DNA from: Caryophanon sp036309765
GTDB taxonomy: Bacteria > Bacillota > Bacilli > Bacillales_A > Planococcaceae
Direction of reading: 5' to 3'
Assembly (NCBI GenBank): GCA_036309765.1
Contig: JAXJTE010000211.1
Location: 1-62,547 of the forward strand
Length of the DNA stretch: 62,547 nt
Shown: positions 17,078 to 25,520 of the stretch, piece by piece
How the letters are laid out: every line of letters begins with the position of its first letter
Position numbering within the stretch: the stretch's first letter is position 1
The notes under the pieces: generated by a model
Database searches by the model: none
What the model was told of the DNA's origin: nothing
What the model saw: the letters and a program-made list of their open reading frames with translations, nothing else
Translations under genes and position numbers: made by a program

Positions 17078-17953
17078 ATGGTATTCGCCGATTTAATTCC
17101 CTCAAAAGAGCAGTATATGACTACACTAATTAAAGACTTACTAAATTTACGTGTTCTTCGATTATTTGAGGGAAAACTCATCTCTTCTCGTAAAATGGCG
17201 GATGAAGATTCAATGTACTTTGAAACAGAAGATGGACTTTGCCGAGAGTGGCTCAATGCCATTTACGATAGCTATCATTTTTATGAAGGCTTCGAGACGA
17301 AAGAAGCATGTGAGCAGTATATTCGTGCCTCGCATTACGACGAGGAGAAATACGTCATCATTTGCTTTTTGAATATGTTTTATGCAGTCGTCTACGAAAA
17401 TACACAACATCAGCAAGTCATTGGTAAAGACATTTCCTATTACACAAAAAACAATTTATTTTTAGTATCTGAGCGACCACCAAATAACTTAACGATGAAA
17501 GATCGTGAGCGTTTGCCCGTTATTCCACTCATTTATTATGAGCTATTGTCATTTGATGCAAATATTGTTTTTTATCATTACGTGAAAGAAACACGTTCTT
17601 ATAAGCTGGCGAAAACAGCAGACTATTTAGAATATGCCGTGCTACTTGGCATTACGTTTAAAGATTGCTGGTATTTATGCAACACGCCATATTCTATTGC
17701 ACATAATCGCCAAATTTTAAATATGTACTTTAATAAAGGACATGGCTTTACCGTTTTTGGTAAGTACGCAAACGCCATTGCCATCAATCCGTTTCAACGC
17801 CTGTTATACATGCCAAAGGAACGCTTCGAACATTATCAAATGGATATCGATAACCATCGTGCGCCGCATCGTGCATTGCCATACCGCGAAGTGCGCCGCT
17901 ACCAAGATCATATGCGAACGCGTCCGGTTGAGTTTACAGAGCCCTTGCTATAA
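17078..17953 (+). CDS. Conserved-looking protein of unknown function, 291 residues
   Basis: I do not recognise a family. The protein is soluble (no signal peptide or clear membrane span), rich in tyrosine and phenylalanine, with moderately hydrophobic blocks such as VIICFLNMFYAVVYE and YAVLLGITFKDCWYL and an arginine/histidine-rich C-terminus (NHRAPHRALPYREVRRYQ). AAGGAGG stands 9 bases before the ATG and a strong terminator follows the stop, so it is expressed as a single gene. Confidence 0.8.
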   Translation: MVFADLIPSKEQYMTTLIKDLLNLRVLRLFEGKLISSRKMADEDSMYFETEDGLCREWLNAIYDSYHFYEGFETKEACEQYIRASHYDEEKYVIICFLNMFYAVVYENTQHQQVIGKDISYYTKNNLFLVSERPPNNLTMKDRERLPVIPLIYYELLSFDANIVFYHYVKETRSYKLAKTADYLEYAVLLGITFKDCWYLCNTPYSIAHNRQILNMYFNKGHGFTVFGKYANAIAINPFQRLLYMPKERFEHYQMDIDNHRAPHRALPYREVRRYQDHMRTRPVEFTEPLL

Positions 17954-17999
17954 AAAAGATGTGCTACACGTCATTCACGACACGTAGCACATCTTTTTT
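17952..17999. terminator. Bidirectional terminator
   Basis: AAAAAAGATGTGCTAC (17952-17967) is exactly complementary to 17984-17999; it separates the convergent genes ending at 17953 and 18000. Confidence 0.9.
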
Positions 18000-18755
18000 C
18001 TATTGTTCGTCCAAAGACGTTAAAATAATCGGCTTGTCTTTCGTTACGATAATTGAATGCTCAATTTGTGCAACGAGTGATTTGTCTGGCGTAATGAACG
18101 TCCAGCCGTCACCTGACTCCACGATATGCTCTGCTGCTGCTGAAATGAATGGCTCAACTGCAAGCACCATTCCTTCTTTCATAATTGTCGCATCCCACGC
18201 ATCGTAGTAGTTTAAAATGTGGTCTGGTGCTTCGTGTAATGATTTCCCTAAACCGTGACCTGTTAAGTTCATAATAACCGTTAAGCCGTGGTCGTTTGCT
18301 TCACGCTCTACTGCTTTACCGATTTGGTTTAAGCGTGAGCCTGCTTTTACTTTCGTCATCGCGCGGTCAAACGCTGATTTCGCTACTGCACAAAGCTTTT
18401 CTTTATCTTCGTAGCCGTCACCGACAACGAATGAAATGCCTGTATCCGCAAAGTAACCGTCTAAAGAGCCTGATACGTCGATGTTTACAAGGTCGCCCTC
18501 TTGAATGACTTTTTCACCTGGAATACCGTGTGCTACTTCATGGTTTACTGAAATACATGTGAAGCCTGGGAAGTCATACTCGCCTTTTGGTCCAGAAATC
18601 GCACCAACTTCATCAAACATGCGTCCTGCAATTTCGTCTAATTCCTTCGTTGTAACGCCTGGTTTTGTAGCTGCTTTCATTTCTTCGCGAATTTCGGCAA
18701 CGATGCGCCCAATTTTTTTAAACGCTTCGATTTCCTCTTGAGTTGTAACAATCAT
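18000..18755 (-). CDS. map: Type I methionine aminopeptidase
   Basis: This 251-residue enzyme removes the initiator methionine from new proteins. Metal ligands of the pita-bread fold are visible in order: VNIDVSG (Asp), YFADTG (Asp), TGHGLGKSLHEAP (His), AVEPFIS (Glu) and AQIEHSIIV (Glu), plus the substrate histidine in NHEVAHGIPG. It resembles the second Bacillus enzyme YflG (MapB) rather than the copy in the ribosomal operon, consistent with its isolated position. The longer frame to 18770 begins on the Shine-Dalgarno itself (GTGAGGGATT), so ATG 18755 is the start. Confidence 0.94.
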   Translation of the reverse strand: MIVTTQEEIEAFKKIGRIVAEIREEMKAATKPGVTTKELDEIAGRMFDEVGAISGPKGEYDFPGFTCISVNHEVAHGIPGEKVIQEGDLVNIDVSGSLDGYFADTGISFVVGDGYEDKEKLCAVAKSAFDRAMTKVKAGSRLNQIGKAVEREANDHGLTVIMNLTGHGLGKSLHEAPDHILNYYDAWDATIMKEGMVLAVEPFISAAAEHIVESGDGWTFITPDKSLVAQIEHSIIVTKDKPIILTSLDEQ

Positions 18756-18832
18756 TTCAAAATCCCTCACTTATCGTTAAATTATCATTCCTTACTATAT
18801 CATAACGTTGTGCAATGACACTAAAAAAATAA

Positions 18833-18858
18833 GCGCCACCGAAAAATTTCGATGACGC
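18833..18858 (-). terminator. thiT terminator
   Basis: A 12-bp stem with two G-T pairs directly after the thiT stop on the minus strand, followed by a T-run (A-run at 18823-18829 on the plus strand). Confidence 0.7.
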
Positions 18859-18863
18859 GTCAC

Positions 18864-19418
18864 TTATCGTTGAATTAAACGTGGTGCGGACGTAAACAGC
18901 AGCGCCGACACAATCGCCGTTAAAATAATCGCTGGAATCATGTACGTGCCGTTATATACAATCGTATACAGCCAAACGTTCTGGTCGCCTGCATATTCGG
19001 CAAAAAATACCGCGCCTGCTACGCTATGTGCGACGTAACGAAGCATGCCACCAATAATCGTCCCAAGTACAATATAGCCTGCTAGCTTTTTCATTTGACG
19101 CGCTTCAATTGCTGCAAGCACCGGCTTACGCACAAGCGCAATAAAACCTACGACTGTAAACGCGATACCGTAATCAATTGCCGCTTGTAGCCAATGTAAA
19201 ATGTACGCACCGAACGCCATTTGTAGCACACCGACAATTAATCCCGTCGTCAGCCCTGCTTGTAACCCCCAGCGTAACGCCATACATGCAATCGGCACCA
19301 TCACTAGGCTGATCGAGCCACCTTGAGGCCAAAGCTTAAACGATAGTTGGTCGAGTACTAAGCCAATCGCTGCAAAAATCGCAATCTCCATTAGCATTAA
19401 CAGTTTTTTGTTCTTCAT
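18864..19418 (-). CDS. thiT: Thiamine-specific ECF transporter S component ThiT
   Basis: This 184-residue membrane protein binds thiamine for an energy-coupling-factor transporter; the shared ATPase and EcfT parts are encoded elsewhere. Six hydrophobic segments, the early alanine-rich helix AIFAAIGLVLDQLSF and the later GYIVLGTIIGGMLRYVAHSVAGAVFFAEY, which contains the family's conserved substrate-site region, identify ThiT (YuaJ). The ATG at 19418 has AAAGGAGTG 7 bases upstream. A TPP riboswitch and terminator precede it, so thiamine pyrophosphate should switch the gene off. Confidence 0.93.
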   Translation of the reverse strand: MKNKKLLMLMEIAIFAAIGLVLDQLSFKLWPQGGSISLVMVPIACMALRWGLQAGLTTGLIVGVLQMAFGAYILHWLQAAIDYGIAFTVVGFIALVRKPVLAAIEARQMKKLAGYIVLGTIIGGMLRYVAHSVAGAVFFAEYAGDQNVWLYTIVYNGTYMIPAIILTAIVSALLFTSAPRLIQR

Positions 19419-19493
19419 CTTATCCACTCCTTTGTCGTATAGACAATAGACATGTAAGTGAAGGAATGACGCAAACGGACTTCCTGGCAAAAA

Positions 19494-19526
19494 TAAAAAA
19501 AGATGCCAGGACAGAGCCTGACATCT
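19494..19526 (-). terminator. Riboswitch expression-platform terminator for thiT
   Basis: On the minus strand AGATGTCAGG and CCTGGCATCT pair (one G-U) around CTCTGT and are followed by TTTTTTT. It lies between the TPP aptamer and thiT, so attenuation is the likely mechanism. Confidence 0.85.
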
Positions 19527-19544
19527 TTGAAAAGTCGGTTTCTA

Positions 19545-19640
19545 TCCACATTCCTACGCAAGTGTTAACTTACAGGTTCAAAGAGTTCGTGCAATGCGTG
19601 CACATCTCAGCTGACTTGATCAGCGCCCCTTGTGGTCTAC
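19545..19640 (-). promoter_or_regulatory. TPP riboswitch (THI element)
   Basis: Read on the minus strand the conserved landmarks appear in order: ACAAGGGGCGCT, CAGCTGAGATG, TTTGAACCTGTAAG and CACTTGCGTAGGAA. These are the thi-box core that binds thiamine pyrophosphate. It precedes thiT with a terminator in between. Confidence 0.95.
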
Positions 19641-19743
19641 TGTTTAATTGGACTAAGTATAGCGCATCGAAAATGATTTCTCAATGTATTTTGAATCTTT
19701 TTTCCAATGCGTGCGTATGAATAAGAAAGGGATGGTGACCGCT

Positions 19744-20058
19744 ATGAAAAATGAACAGCTATTAAGTGCTTTTAGTTATATTAGTATTTTATTTTGCCCA
19801 CTCATCGTGCCGATTGTCGTCTACTTCGCACAAAAGGATGACTTCGTGCGCTTCCATGCAAAACGTGCGATAATCGGTCAAAGCATTGTCGTCGTGAGCG
19901 CGCTGCTGGCAATTTTTGCGATGCTCATCGGTGGCGTAACAGGTTTTATTGAAGAAGCCCCCGGTCTACTGCTCGTCGTTAGCTTCGGTGTTGCGACGTT
20001 AATTTCAGTCGCTGTATCCATTTGGAGCATCGTCATGACCGTCCTCGTGTTCCGTTAA
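19744..20058 (+). CDS. DUF4870-type small membrane protein
   Basis: A 104-residue protein with three hydrophobic segments: LSAFSYISILFCPLIVPIVVYF, a central IIGQSIVVVSALLAIFAMLIGG and a C-terminal VVSFGVATLISVAVSIW. Between the first two is QKDDFVRFHAKRA, the polar loop with FHAxxA typical of DUF4870/TIC20-like small proteins. Function unknown. ATG 19744 is preferred because GGTG lies 6 bases upstream; longer in-frame starts at 19684 or 19732 lack suitable spacing. Confidence 0.75.
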   Translation: MKNEQLLSAFSYISILFCPLIVPIVVYFAQKDDFVRFHAKRAIIGQSIVVVSALLAIFAMLIGGVTGFIEEAPGLLLVVSFGVATLISVAVSIWSIVMTVLVFR

Positions 20059-20124
20059 CGTTTTAAAATAACTAAAAATAGGTATAAGTAACACTATATA
20101 CACTGTCATAAAAAGGAGAGCTGC

Positions 20125-20244
20125 ATGATGAAACTAAATGTTAAAAAAATCGTAAGCCTTGCTGTAAAGGTAGGCCCAGTCGTTTACCCGATGATTAAAA
20201 AGTTTTTAGATAAGAAAAAGAACAACCCAACGACACGTCGTTAA
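20125..20244 (+). CDS. Small basic amphipathic peptide, unrecognised
   Basis: A 39-residue frame: start ATG at 20125 (a second ATG follows immediately), AAAAGGAGAG 5 bases upstream, TAA at 20244. It is strongly basic, with a central hydrophobic stretch KIVSLAVKVGPVVYPMIKKF and a KKK...RR tail. A perfect terminator follows. It may be cotranscribed with the DUF4870-type gene 66 bases upstream. No family recognised; it could associate with membranes, which is inference. Confidence 0.65.
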   Translation: MMKLNVKKIVSLAVKVGPVVYPMIKKFLDKKKNNPTTRR

Positions 20245-20252
20245 GCAAAAAC

Positions 20253-20288
20253 CCGCGAGCTTGCATGGTGCAAGCTCGCGGTTTTTTT
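20253..20288. terminator. Strong bidirectional terminator
   Basis: CCGCGAGCTTGCA (20253-20265) pairs exactly with 20269-20281 around TGG, followed by GTTTTTTT; A-run on the left serves sbcC on the minus strand. Confidence 0.92.
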
Positions 20289-20297
20289 GCGTCGTGA

Positions 20298-23200
20298 TTA
20301 TTTCAATAAAAACTCCGTCGTGCTATAGCCTTCCTTCGACTTCGTTACTTGTAGCACGGCTGGCATCGCGGCTTTTAGCTCCTGCACGTGCGAGATAATA
20401 CCGATCATGCGTCCCGATTGCTGTAAGTCAACGAGCGTATCAATCGCCTTTGCGAGCGTTTCCTCATCAAGCGAGCCGAACCCTTCATCAATAAACATCG
20501 TCTCGATTTGAATATTGCCTTGGAAGCTTTGGATGACGTCTGCCATGCCAAGTGCAAGTGCAAGCGAGGCGTTAAACTTCTCACCACCCGACAACGTTTT
20601 CACATCGCGCAGCAGCCCTGTATACGCATCGTACACATCTAAACTTAAACCACTCTGTTTGCCGCCGCCTTCTAAACGATCCGAACATTGCAGCGTAAAT
20701 TGCCCGTTCGATAAATAGCGTAGGCGAATGTTTGCCGCTTCTGTAATTTGCTCAAGGAAGCCAATTTGTACGTAACGCTCAAACGATACTTTTTTCGCGT
20801 TTTTGCCGCGCAGTAAATCGTACAGCGTCGTTAGCTCCTGCTCTTCTTTTAGCAGCGTCTCGTTTTGCTCATGCGTCGCTTTTAACATATCGTGCATCGT
20901 TTCGCAATGCTGTAGTGCATGCTTACATTGCTCGTGCTGTTGGCTAATTGCTTGTAGCACGTCGCTTTGTGTCGCAATTTGCTCGTGCAGTGCAGCGACG
21001 TCTACTCGCTCGGTCGTCGCTAGCTGCTCGCCGCTTTCAACCATCGCCTTTGCACGTTGCAACTCATCGCGGTAACGCTCTAGCTGCTCCTTCATTTCCT
21101 CACGCGCTTGTGCTGATTGGAGTGCTACTTCGAACTCCGCAATCGTTGTGAAGCCTGCATTCGTTAATTGTTGTTGCCACGCTTGCTCGGCCTCTTCGCG
21201 CTGCTTCGTTACTTGTACGTTTACTTGTTGCGTTAACGTCACGCGCTCTTTCGCCGTATCGTACTGCTTATCAGTTGCCTGGTAAAGCTGCTGAATATGC
21301 TGCCATGCGTTCATCGCCTCTTTGTACGCGTGCTGTAGTTGCAACAATTCGCGATGTAGCTCCTCGCTCGTTGCGATGTGCTGTGGCATGCGCTCATTTA
21401 ATTGCTGCAATGATGTCGTCGTGACAGCGCGCGTCGTTTGTAGCTGCTGTAACGCGTCCTTTTTTTGACGTTCATTTTGCTGCTCGGCTACTAGCTTTTG
21501 TTCTGCGTTATCGATGACGATGCGCAGTTTTTTCATGCTCTCGTTTGCGTCAGACGCTACGGCTACTGCTTGCTCGGTCGCTAAAACGTCGGCTTGAAGC
21601 GATGCGATGTTTTGCAGCGGCACATGTAGCTCCTCGCACGTCGTTACGTAGCTTGCTTGTAGGTGCTGCGCCTGCGTGTATGCGGCTTGTGCTTGATTGT
21701 ATGCTTGCTGTGCTCGTTCTGCTTGCTGACGAAGTGCGTCGAGCTGTGCTTTCGTTGCAACGCCTTGCTGATGCGTCGCGCGGTTTGGATGCTCGGTGCT
21801 GCCGCATACGCTACACGGTTCACCATCACGCAGTAAATCCGCCAGCTGTGCCGCTTCGTTTTGTAGCCATTTGTCGTACGCCTCACGATAGGCACGGTCG
21901 CTCGCTACGTACGTCTCGTGCTGCTGTGTCGCTACGCCAAAACTTTGCTGCACCGCTTCATTTTGACGCTGTAGCTGCTCGTACGCTTGCCACTGTGCCT
22001 GTAAAACATGTAGCTTTTGACGCTGCTCTTCTAACGGCTCCGCAGCAAGCTGTAAATCGTGCAGCTTCTTTTTTTCTTCTTGTAGGCGTTCGCTAAACTG
22101 CGCAAGTCGCTGTACGTGGTCGTCGTAGCATTGCTGTGCGTCTTGTAGCGCAGTCGTATCGCTACGTAACTGCTCGGTTAAACGGCGCTGCTCCGCAAAT
22201 AACGGCTTGAGCTGTTCTAATCGGTCAATCGCCAGTCGCTGCTCCTCGCGCTGTTGTTGCTGCACGGCTAGCTCATCATATTGCTTCTTCACTTCAACTA
22301 GCTGCGCGGCAATCGTTCGCTCGTGCGCGTTCGCCGCTTCAACGTCGGCAATCGCTCGCTGTTCATGTTGAGTGGCTTGTTGTAGCTGCGCAAAATACGG
22401 CTGCACGGTTGCGGCGGTGTCGGCACGCTGCCACGTTGTACGTAGTGCCACCATGTCGTCACGGCGCTGTTGTAATGATGCATAATGAGCTTTCGCATGT
22501 TCAAACTGTGTCAGTTGCTCATTTAAACGTTCAGCCGCCCCGAGCTGTTGCTGAAGCGTGTCGTGTTGCTGCTTCGCGTCTTGTAGCTGCTGCGCTAATT
22601 TCGGCAGCTGCTCTTGGTAATGCGCAGCCTCCTCGACTAATGCGCTTAATAGCTGATACATATTGTGCGGTGATTCACTTAGCACGTTAAACAACGCGGA
22701 TTCACGCGGTGGTAAAATGGTAAGCTGCTGCACATTCGCGTCAAATTTTGCCTTCGCTGCTGCCGTGTCTTTTGCGAGTGCTGTACGCTTTACATCAAGC
22801 TGCTTTACGAGTTGGTCGAGCGGCTCCGTTTTAAAAATTTTGCGTAAAATTTCTTCCTTCTCTTTTGAATCGGACGTTAATAGCTTGCGGAACTCCCCTT
22901 GTGGCAGCATGACGATTTGCTTAAACTGCTGCTGCGTTAAGCCGAGTAGCTCCTCGATTTTTTTATTAATGTCCGACACTTTTTGACGGTCAATTGCTGG
23001 TGTTTCCGTTTCATCTGCGTGCACTTCGAAAAATTCGTAGCGCTCGCCTGTTGCGGTTTTATTTCCTTTTTTTATATGTCCGAGCTGGCGCAGCACACGG
23101 TACGTTTTGCCGCGCAGTTCAAACAATAGCTCCACTGCTGTGTAATCTTTGTCGTCCGCAAAGTCACTGCGCATCGATTTCGTATCTTTGCGGTCCTCGC

Positions 23201-23372
23201 CGCTACCACTTCCGTACAACGCGAACGAAATGCCATCGAAAATGGTCGTCTTGCCCGCGCCTGTTTGTCCTGAAATGGCGAATAAACGGTGCTGCTGTAG
23301 CTCACGAAAATCGACCGTTTCCTTTGATTTATACGGACCAAATGCCGTCATCGTTAAACGTAATGGTTTCAT
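20298..23372 (-). CDS. sbcC: Exonuclease subunit SbcC (SMC-like ATPase)
   Basis: This 1024-residue protein is the Rad50-type ATPase that works with SbcD to cut DNA hairpins and protein-blocked ends. Walker A is SGQTGAGKTTIFDG at the N-terminus; two very long glutamine- and glutamate-rich coiled coils flank a zinc hook CSVC near residue 515; the C-terminus carries LSGGEKFNASLALALG and the Walker B FIDEGFGSLDEE. Length is normal. It overlaps sbcD by 4 bases (ATGA), so translation is coupled. Confidence 0.97.
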   Translation of the reverse strand: MKPLRLTMTAFGPYKSKETVDFRELQQHRLFAISGQTGAGKTTIFDGISFALYGSGSGEDRKDTKSMRSDFADDKDYTAVELLFELRGKTYRVLRQLGHIKKGNKTATGERYEFFEVHADETETPAIDRQKVSDINKKIEELLGLTQQQFKQIVMLPQGEFRKLLTSDSKEKEEILRKIFKTEPLDQLVKQLDVKRTALAKDTAAAKAKFDANVQQLTILPPRESALFNVLSESPHNMYQLLSALVEEAAHYQEQLPKLAQQLQDAKQQHDTLQQQLGAAERLNEQLTQFEHAKAHYASLQQRRDDMVALRTTWQRADTAATVQPYFAQLQQATQHEQRAIADVEAANAHERTIAAQLVEVKKQYDELAVQQQQREEQRLAIDRLEQLKPLFAEQRRLTEQLRSDTTALQDAQQCYDDHVQRLAQFSERLQEEKKKLHDLQLAAEPLEEQRQKLHVLQAQWQAYEQLQRQNEAVQQSFGVATQQHETYVASDRAYREAYDKWLQNEAAQLADLLRDGEPCSVCGSTEHPNRATHQQGVATKAQLDALRQQAERAQQAYNQAQAAYTQAQHLQASYVTTCEELHVPLQNIASLQADVLATEQAVAVASDANESMKKLRIVIDNAEQKLVAEQQNERQKKDALQQLQTTRAVTTTSLQQLNERMPQHIATSEELHRELLQLQHAYKEAMNAWQHIQQLYQATDKQYDTAKERVTLTQQVNVQVTKQREEAEQAWQQQLTNAGFTTIAEFEVALQSAQAREEMKEQLERYRDELQRAKAMVESGEQLATTERVDVAALHEQIATQSDVLQAISQQHEQCKHALQHCETMHDMLKATHEQNETLLKEEQELTTLYDLLRGKNAKKVSFERYVQIGFLEQITEAANIRLRYLSNGQFTLQCSDRLEGGGKQSGLSLDVYDAYTGLLRDVKTLSGGEKFNASLALALGMADVIQSFQGNIQIETMFIDEGFGSLDEETLAKAIDTLVDLQQSGRMIGIISHVQELKAAMPAVLQVTKSKEGYSTTEFLLK

Positions 23373-24520
23373 GCTTCCACCTCTCGTTCTTGTAGCATCG
23401 TTTGCTGTAGCACTTCGTTAAATAATTGCGCTGCTTCTGGACGCACAGGCTGCCCTGTCATTTCCTCAATAAACGCCGAAAATAGCTCCGTCGTCGATCG
23501 CTTCGCACGCGTTGATCGCTCTAACTGCTCCGTTTGCGTTGTCGGCATAATGCGCTCCACATGCAGTGCGTTTGGGAATACGGTGCGCACTTGCTCCATC
23601 GGGGATTGCACCGCCTGCTCGTCCAACAGCTTCACAAATACATAGTCGTCACTGCGCGGCATTTGTAAAATCGCCTCAAGCGTCGCCTCGACCGTGCGCA
23701 TCTGTCGCTTCGGTTTGAGTAACACCTTTTGTACAACGACGTCACGTTCACCTAACTCGACGCATAAGTACCCTTTTTTATGATGCTGCTCTGAAATCGA
23801 ATATTTCAGCGGTGAGCCGGCATATTGAATCGACTCACGTAGCACGTAATGCGCCTCGTGCAAATGCCCAAGCGCGACGTAATCAAACGCCTGAAACAGC
23901 TCCGCACTGACACAGTCCGAGCCACCAACAGATAACGTACGCTCCGAATCACTCGTATTTTTCGCATCCTCGCCGTGCTTCGTGACGAACGCGTGCGCCA
24001 CTAACACATTGCGTACGTCTCGCTGTAAAACTGTATCGTAATGCGCCATCACACGTGCCATCGCCGTTTGCTGCGACGTTACGGCATCATCTGTGAAAAA
24101 ATGCTTCACTTGCGCTGGGTCCACGTACGGCAATAAATATGTATGCACTTTGCCAAATTCATCCTCCGTTACAACCGGTGTGAACGCGCTCTCCAGCTGA
24201 CCGACGACGTGCAAGCCTGCTTTTTTTAACAAGTTACTGCCGTATTGAATGCGCGCTGGGCTGTCGTGATTACCGGCAATCGCAAGCACTGGCACGTTAA
24301 GCTTTAGCACGACTTTTTCAAACACTTCATTTAATAGCTTCACCGCTTCAACTGGCGGTATCGCACGGTCGTACAAATCGCCCGCCACGATCACCATGTC
24401 TGGCTGTTCATGCTCCACATGCTGCACGAATTGCTCCAATATAAATTGCTGATCCTCGGTCATATACGTACCTTGCACGAGCTTACCTAAATGCCAATCT
24501 GCTGTATGAAAAATCTTCAT
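23369..24520 (-). CDS. sbcD: Exonuclease subunit SbcD (Mre11-like nuclease)
   Basis: This 383-residue metallophosphoesterase-fold nuclease forms the active site of the SbcCD complex. Motifs in order: HTADWHLG (metal-binding Asp/His), IVAGDLYDRA, IAGNHDSP, VAHAF and ALGHLHEAHYV. AGGAGG precedes the ATG. It is the first gene of sbcD-sbcC. Confidence 0.97.
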   Translation of the reverse strand: MKIFHTADWHLGKLVQGTYMTEDQQFILEQFVQHVEHEQPDMVIVAGDLYDRAIPPVEAVKLLNEVFEKVVLKLNVPVLAIAGNHDSPARIQYGSNLLKKAGLHVVGQLESAFTPVVTEDEFGKVHTYLLPYVDPAQVKHFFTDDAVTSQQTAMARVMAHYDTVLQRDVRNVLVAHAFVTKHGEDAKNTSDSERTLSVGGSDCVSAELFQAFDYVALGHLHEAHYVLRESIQYAGSPLKYSISEQHHKKGYLCVELGERDVVVQKVLLKPKRQMRTVEATLEAILQMPRSDDYVFVKLLDEQAVQSPMEQVRTVFPNALHVERIMPTTQTEQLERSTRAKRSTTELFSAFIEEMTGQPVRPEAAQLFNEVLQQTMLQEREVEA

Positions 24521-24567
24521 ATCGTCCCCTCCTGTTTTTTCTTAATTTTACCATATAATAAAAAAAA

Positions 24568-24601
24568 CGTGCGACAAGTCAAAGCTCGACTCGTCGCACG
24601 T
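24568..24601 (-). terminator. Terminator of the GDSL hydrolase gene
   Basis: ACGTGCGACAAGTC pairs with GACTCGTCGCACGT (one G-U on the minus strand), with T-runs on both sides. Confidence 0.85.
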
Positions 24602-24603
24602 TT

Positions 24604-25482
24604 TTAGCGTAGCGCGTATATGCGTTGTAGTGCAGCAACACCGTGAAGCGGCACGTATCGCTCTAGTTTTCGGTCTACTGGCGCAGTTGCTGTTACTTGC
24701 TGCTGTTGTTGAAGCTGCGTCAATATTTCCTGAAACGTTTTCGGATTTTCCACAGGTAGCTCCGCGCGCGTTAACGGGCTCATGCCAGCGTCGCGTAAAA
24801 ACGCATTCGCCATCGCCATGTAGCCGTCAAATTTCGGGTGTACGTCGGTCGGATTTGGCAAATATTGCGTCGCCTCAAGCCCGAACGCCTCATCAACTGA
24901 AATAAACGTCGCGTCGTTCGCCTCTGCTTGCTGCTGTAAAATTGTATTCAATGTCGTCAGCTGCGCGGCAAGCCCTTGTTTTTGCGCGTCATGCACATGT
25001 GGGTACGGGAAGTAATAGCCGATAATCGCAACGCTTGCATTCGGTGCGCGTAGCTTTAGCTCGTTTAAGATGGCATCCGTATTTTCACGCACGTTGTTGA
25101 GCGCAAAGTCTGCGGCAAATTGGTCAAACGTCACGTCGCCTGTTATATTGTTCGCATTCACAAGGCGCAGTAAATCGTTGGCCCCTGCTGAAATGGTAAT
25201 GAGCGTCGCGTCACGCAAAATCGGCTGTGCGAACGGCTCCTTTACGCGCTGTAGCACTTGCTCTGTCGTAAATCCTGAGAATGCAAGCTCCTTCGTAAAC
25301 TGCGCTAGCTCCCCACGAGATGCTAAGCGCAGTGCAATGAAGTCGCTATAGCCCGCGTCAATCATGCTGTTTGGCGTTTGCCCTGCCGCTAGTGAATCGC
25401 CAAGCGAAACGTAACGCTCCGCCGCTTGTACCGGAACTGCTAGTAACATGAACATACTTACAATCATTACAAAACGCTTCAT
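24604..25482 (-). CDS. Secreted SGNH/GDSL-family hydrolase
   Basis: This 292-residue esterase- or lipase-like protein has a signal peptide (KRFVMIVSMFMLLAVPVQA-A, cleavage near residue 20). Block I is YVSLGDSLAAG with the catalytic serine, followed by SAGANDLL (block III, Asn) and NPTDVHPKFDGY, which supplies the Asp-x-x-His pair. A glutamine-rich linker (QLQQQQQ) and a short C-terminal tail follow. Substrate unknown. It sits 38 bases after the helicase gene on the same strand, so cotranscription is possible. Confidence 0.88.
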   Translation of the reverse strand: MKRFVMIVSMFMLLAVPVQAAERYVSLGDSLAAGQTPNSMIDAGYSDFIALRLASRGELAQFTKELAFSGFTTEQVLQRVKEPFAQPILRDATLITISAGANDLLRLVNANNITGDVTFDQFAADFALNNVRENTDAILNELKLRAPNASVAIIGYYFPYPHVHDAQKQGLAAQLTTLNTILQQQAEANDATFISVDEAFGLEATQYLPNPTDVHPKFDGYMAMANAFLRDAGMSPLTRAELPVENPKTFQEILTQLQQQQQVTATAPVDRKLERYVPLHGVAALQRIYALR

Positions 25483-25520
25483 TTTGTCACGCTCCTAAAA
25501 AGCATTGTTATGTCCGTTTA

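Noticed and set aside
21545..22096. 183-codon plus-strand frame opposite sbcC
   Set aside because: It is antisense to the glutamine/leucine-rich coiled coil of SbcC, is full of Arg/Ala/Leu runs from codon bias, and has no ribosome binding site.
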